Origin: Candidatus Bathyarchaeota archaeon
Lineage (GTDB): Archaea > Thermoproteota > Bathyarchaeia > TCS64
DNA: 27,647 nt
Assembly: GCA_030601645.1 (NCBI GenBank)
Contig: JAUWBQ010000007.1
Span: 1 to 27,647, forward strand
Direction: 5' to 3'
The notes under the pieces are model-generated. The model was not told the origin of the DNA. It saw only the letters and a list, made by a program, of their open reading frames with translations, and searched no databases. The translations under genes were made by a program, and so were the position numbers. Positions 24,794 to 27,647 of the stretch are shown here, piece after piece (position 1 is the stretch's first letter; the number at the start of each line of letters is the position of its first letter).

Positions 24794-26686
24794 ATGTCTT
24801 CCCATCCGGTCGTCGTTGACAAACCTGGAAAGAAGGTCCTCTTAATGGGTAATGAGGCCATCGCGCGCGGAGCTATTGAGGCAGGCATTACTGTTGCTAC
24901 AGCTTATCCGGGTACTCCATCTTCGGAGATTGGCAACACCCTGAGCAGAGTAGCAGATGCAGCGGGGCTCTATTTCGAGTGGTCCACCAACGAGAAGATA
25001 GCCTTCGAAGTGGCATATGGTGCCTCGATGTGCGGCCAAAGAAGCCTAGTCGCCATGAAGCACGTGGGGCTCAACGTAGCCCTCGATGTTCTCAACGCTG
25101 TGAGCCTCAGGGGAGTGAACGGAGGCCTCGTCTTCGTCTCCACCGACGATCCCTCGCAACACAGCAGCCGTACTGAGCAGGACAACCGCTGGCTGGCGAA
25201 GCAGAACTGCGTACCTGTTCTGGAGCCCTCGAGCCCTCAGGAGGCGAAGGACTTCACACGCTATGCGTTTGAGCTCTCGGAGAGGGTGAAGCTCCCCATC
25301 ATGATTAGGACAGTTACGCGGCTCAGCCACATGAGGAGCGACATAAGCCTGGGCCCCATCGAGAGGATGGAGAGGGCCCCGAAGTTTGACTGGGAGGGTT
25401 TTAGCTATAGAGTGGCTGGGTTCGAGAAGCTCTTCAGGCGCCACGAGGAGCGCCTCGAGAAATTTGATAGGGTTCAAGAGGAGTTCAATGGGGTCGATTT
25501 CAACTGGCTTAAGCTCGACGGGGGCGAGAAAGTTGGGGTCATCGGGGTCGGATTTGCATTCACTTACGTGCTGGATGCTATCCGGAAGTTGGGTGTCGAG
25601 CCCGACGTTGCGTATCTGAAGCTCGCGACGCCTAATCCCATGCCGACGGCTTTGATTAAGAGAATGCTCGATGGCGTGGAGACCGTGTTGGTCGTCGAGG
25701 AGGTTGACCCCTTCGTCGAGATGCACGTCAAGGCTCTCGCCAAAGAAATCGCTCCCGGTGTAGCCATCCTGGGGAGGGAGACGGGGCATCTCCCCAGGGG
25801 GGGTGAACTGGATCCATCGATCATGGATAACTCGATTGCAGGCTTATTGGGAATATCCTGGAAGGGGATCGACCGGGCCGACGTGGAGGAGAAAGCCGGT
25901 CATCTGCTCTTCGACAGGATGCTGACCCTCTGCGCCGGGTGTCCCCACAGGGCGTCGATCCACGCCCTCAAGAAGGCGGTCATAGAGGTTAAGGGCGGCC
26001 TCAAGGGGGTGGTGGTGAACGGGGACATTGGTTGCTACGGGCTCGCCCACGCACCTCCCATGAGCTTCGAGGACACTTACTTCTGCATGGGGGCGAGCAT
26101 CGGCGTCTCCCAGGGGATGGCTAGAGTCGGTGTGGACACCATCGCATGGATCGGGGACGGCACCTTCTTCCACTCGGGGATGCCTTCCCTCCTCAACGCC
26201 GTCTACAACGGGGCGCCCATCAAGATCGTCGTGGCTGACAACGGGACGGTGGCGATGACGGGCTTCCAGCCTACTCCCCAGAGCGGCAAGACCGCGACAG
26301 GGAAGCCCGCTAAGAGGATCATGATCGAGGACATCGCTAGGACCCTTGGCGTGGATTTCGTCGAGGTTGTGGATCCCTATGACCTGGAGGCGGCCCAAGG
26401 CGCATTCGAGAGGATGCTGGAGGCCGAGGGGGTCGCCATGGTTATAGCAAGGAGGGCCTGCTCTACGGAGGCGGTGAGGGAGATGAGGCCCGGGAAGCCC
26501 GTCCCTTACGTCGTCGACGAGGAGCTTTGCAATGGATGCAGAATCTGCTTGAGCCAGTTTGGCTGTCCCTCCCTCGCGTGGAGCGATGAATCGGGAAAGG
26601 CCTGGGTAGATTCGGCCACATGCACCGGTTGCAGCGTCTGCGCCCAGGTATGCCCCTTCGATGCAATCCATTTGGAGGGGCCCTGA
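24794..26686 (+). CDS. iorA: Indolepyruvate ferredoxin oxidoreductase, alpha subunit
   Basis: A 630-residue subunit of a 2-oxoacid:ferredoxin oxidoreductase. The N-terminal pyrimidine-binding domain contains TAYPGTPSSEI. The TPP-binding part has CAGCPHR, GDIGCYG and the GDGTFFHSG motif. Two ferredoxin-like [4Fe-4S] motifs close the protein: CNGCRICLSQFGC and CTGCSVCAQVCP. With IorB it oxidises aryl pyruvates (from Trp, Phe, Tyr) and related 2-oxoacids to acyl-CoA, CO2 and reduced ferredoxin in the cytoplasm. This is the energy-yielding step of amino-acid fermentation, and the nearby aminotransferase can supply substrate. Length and motifs are normal for the family. The gene directly abuts iorB. 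Confidence 0.95.
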   Translation: MSSHPVVVDKPGKKVLLMGNEAIARGAIEAGITVATAYPGTPSSEIGNTLSRVADAAGLYFEWSTNEKIAFEVAYGASMCGQRSLVAMKHVGLNVALDVLNAVSLRGVNGGLVFVSTDDPSQHSSRTEQDNRWLAKQNCVPVLEPSSPQEAKDFTRYAFELSERVKLPIMIRTVTRLSHMRSDISLGPIERMERAPKFDWEGFSYRVAGFEKLFRRHEERLEKFDRVQEEFNGVDFNWLKLDGGEKVGVIGVGFAFTYVLDAIRKLGVEPDVAYLKLATPNPMPTALIKRMLDGVETVLVVEEVDPFVEMHVKALAKEIAPGVAILGRETGHLPRGGELDPSIMDNSIAGLLGISWKGIDRADVEEKAGHLLFDRMLTLCAGCPHRASIHALKKAVIEVKGGLKGVVVNGDIGCYGLAHAPPMSFEDTYFCMGASIGVSQGMARVGVDTIAWIGDGTFFHSGMPSLLNAVYNGAPIKIVVADNGTVAMTGFQPTPQSGKTATGKPAKRIMIEDIARTLGVDFVEVVDPYDLEAAQGAFERMLEAEGVAMVIARRACSTEAVREMRPGKPVPYVVDEELCNGCRICLSQFGCPSLAWSDESGKAWVDSATCTGCSVCAQVCPFDAIHLEGP

Positions 26687-27289
26687 TTGGGGGTCTTCAG
26701 GCTCGTCATCGCCGGAGTGGGCGGCCAGGGGACACTACTGGCGTCGAGGCTCATCGCCCAATCCTCCATAGACGCTGGGCTCCCCGTTAAGATCGGGGAG
26801 ACCTACGGCATGGCCCAGAGGGGTGGCCCAGTTATGGGCCACATCCAGATCGGTGAGGGCACAGAAAGCCCTCAAATTCGCCCAGGGGAGGCGGACGTTC
26901 TCCTGGGCTTCGAGATCGGTGAGGCGGTAAGACGTGGTGTCACCTACCTGAAGGAGAACGGGCTAGCTCTAGTAAACACGCGAAGATTCCCCCCTGTAGA
27001 GGTCATCTCGGGGATGATGGACTACCCAACGGAGGACTCCCTTATTTCTCTACTCAAGGAGGTCACATCCAGGATTGTCAAGTACGACGCCACAGCCCTC
27101 GCGGAGAAAGCCGGAGACGCAATAGCGACGAACATGGTGATGCTGGGGGCAATCGTTGAAAGCGGAGAACTGCCCTTCCACGGAGATGTAGTGATCGAGG
27201 CCCTCCGGAAGAGCGTCCGTGCGACTTATCTGGAGACTAACTTGAAGGCGTTTAATTTGGGTCGGATTGCCTTCGAGACATCTCTATAG
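26687..27289 (+). CDS. iorB: Indolepyruvate ferredoxin oxidoreductase, beta subunit
   Basis: A 200-residue gamma-type domain protein with VAGVGGQGT-like AGVGGQGTLLAS at residues 9-20, then ETYGMAQRGGPVMGHI and a C-terminal NLKAFNLGR. This is the standard IorB subunit that completes the oxidoreductase with IorA, binding CoA at the subunit interface. TTG 26687 follows the iorA stop without a gap. GGAGGGG (26674-26680), inside the end of iorA, is a good ribosome-binding site for it and implies translational coupling. Nothing looks damaged. Confidence 0.93.
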   Translation: MGVFRLVIAGVGGQGTLLASRLIAQSSIDAGLPVKIGETYGMAQRGGPVMGHIQIGEGTESPQIRPGEADVLLGFEIGEAVRRGVTYLKENGLALVNTRRFPPVEVISGMMDYPTEDSLISLLKEVTSRIVKYDATALAEKAGDAIATNMVMLGAIVESGELPFHGDVVIEALRKSVRATYLETNLKAFNLGRIAFETSL

Positions 27290-27326
27290 GCTTAATTGGA
27301 TCATCTTCAAACGGTCGCGCGCTAGG

Positions 27327-27352
27327 GTGTTTAGAAATCCTCTGAAAAACAC
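27327..27352 (+). terminator. Weak hairpin after iorB
   Basis: GTGTTT (27327-27332) can pair with AAACAC (27347-27352) across a 14-base loop. It lies about 40 bases after iorB and abuts the right repeat array. It has no long T-run and is a modest candidate. Confidence 0.3.
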
Positions 27353-27485
27353 ACCAAAAAGCTAAAGGAACCCGAACATCGCTCCATCCCGACAGGATTC
27401 CCGTCAGAAACACGGACAATTCCAAGAAAAACAACACCGCAACTCCCACCAAAATAAGGGGGGGAGGGGGGGGTCATACATCTGA
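27345..27485. repeat. C-rich flanking repeat, right copy, unit A
   Basis: A diverged unit of the same family as bases 1-137. AAAGGAACCCGAACATCGCT at 27364-27383 matches the word at 27510 onward, a period of about 146. It ends in seven G, one A and eight G (27458-27473), followed by TCATACATC. The middle is less conserved than between unit 1 and unit B. Confidence 0.75.
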
Positions 27486-27621
27486 CCGTGAATACAACGC
27501 CACTCGACAAAAGGAACCTAAATATCGCTCCAACACGATCCGATTCAGCACAAAAACGTGCTCCTAAGCAACGAATCCCTACCCAATAGAACCACAGGGG
27601 GAGGGGGGGTCATGCATCTGA
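27486..27621. repeat. C-rich flanking repeat, right copy, unit B
   Basis: Nearly the same as bases 1-137 in the same orientation. The AGCAC/GTGCT hairpin is preserved, and so is the G-run, here five G, A, seven G (27597-27609), then TCATGCATC. A further unit appears to begin at 27622 and runs off the window, so this is a tandem array. Confidence 0.85.
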
Positions 27622-27647
27622 ACCCGAAACAACCTCCCCACGACGAA

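Noticed and set aside
25844..26671. A 275-codon minus-strand open frame inside iorA
   Set aside because: It is antisense to the TPP and ferredoxin parts of iorA and shows no family features.
1..27647. The window as a closed circle with overlapping ends
   Set aside because: The end similarity has about ten mismatches and indels and is part of tandem arrays on both sides, which fits repeats better than an identical assembly overlap.
27345..27647. CRISPR array
   Set aside because: Units are ~140 bp, C-rich and similar throughout, without short repeats separated by unique spacers, and no cas gene is present.

Overview
This window looks archaeal. Genes are preceded by A/T-rich TATA-like boxes about 25-35 bases before the start codon, often with no Shine-Dalgarno sequence, and TTG and GTG starts are common. 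The substrate-binding protein ends in a Pro-rich linker, a coiled coil and a C-terminal membrane anchor. IorA/IorB, a TIGR04076 protein and a corrinoid protein fit an anaerobic, peptide- or amino-acid-fermenting archaeon. A Bathyarchaeia- or Asgard-type lineage is possible, but the sequence alone does not settle it. I see no rRNA, tRNA, CRISPR array, transposase or phage gene.

Layout: (1) Bases 1-~270 and ~27345-27647 carry related C-rich repeat units of about 138-146 bp, in the same orientation, at both ends. (2) 541-4444, plus strand: a DUF6282-type metal-dependent hydrolase, a TIM-barrel isomerase/epimerase-like protein, a DUF1989 protein and a proline racemase family protein. (3) 4536-4850, minus strand: a TIGR04076 protein. 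(4) 5172-9044: a complete oligopeptide/dipeptide-type ABC importer core (two permeases, two ATPases), convergent with its probable binding protein at 9145-11064. (5) 11236-13074: a URO-D-family methyltransferase-like protein followed by a corrinoid protein. (6) 13232-19979: three paralogous M19 dipeptidase-like genes with near-identical promoters; between copies 2 and 3 lie a second isomerase + DUF1989 pair and a second URO-D-family gene. (7) 20001-24571: an aspartoacylase-like deacylase, a cysteine-synthase-like PLP enzyme, a class I/II aminotransferase and a threonine dehydratase-like enzyme. (8) 24794-27289: iorA-iorB.

A plausible reading, which is inference, is a catabolic island. A peptide-like or modified amino-acid substrate is imported. 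It is then processed by unusual M19 homologues, an N-deacylase-like enzyme, a racemase and the duplicated isomerase/DUF1989 pair. One-carbon units may be removed by the URO-D/corrinoid pair. The resulting amino acids are deaminated or transaminated, and the 2-oxoacids are oxidised by IorAB to acyl-CoA and reduced ferredoxin.

The most unusual elements are the three M19 paralogues, which have lost most ligands of one zinc site in the same way, the duplicated isomerase-DUF1989 cassette, a GC-rich palindrome inserted in frame in one M19 gene, and the repeats flanking the whole block.
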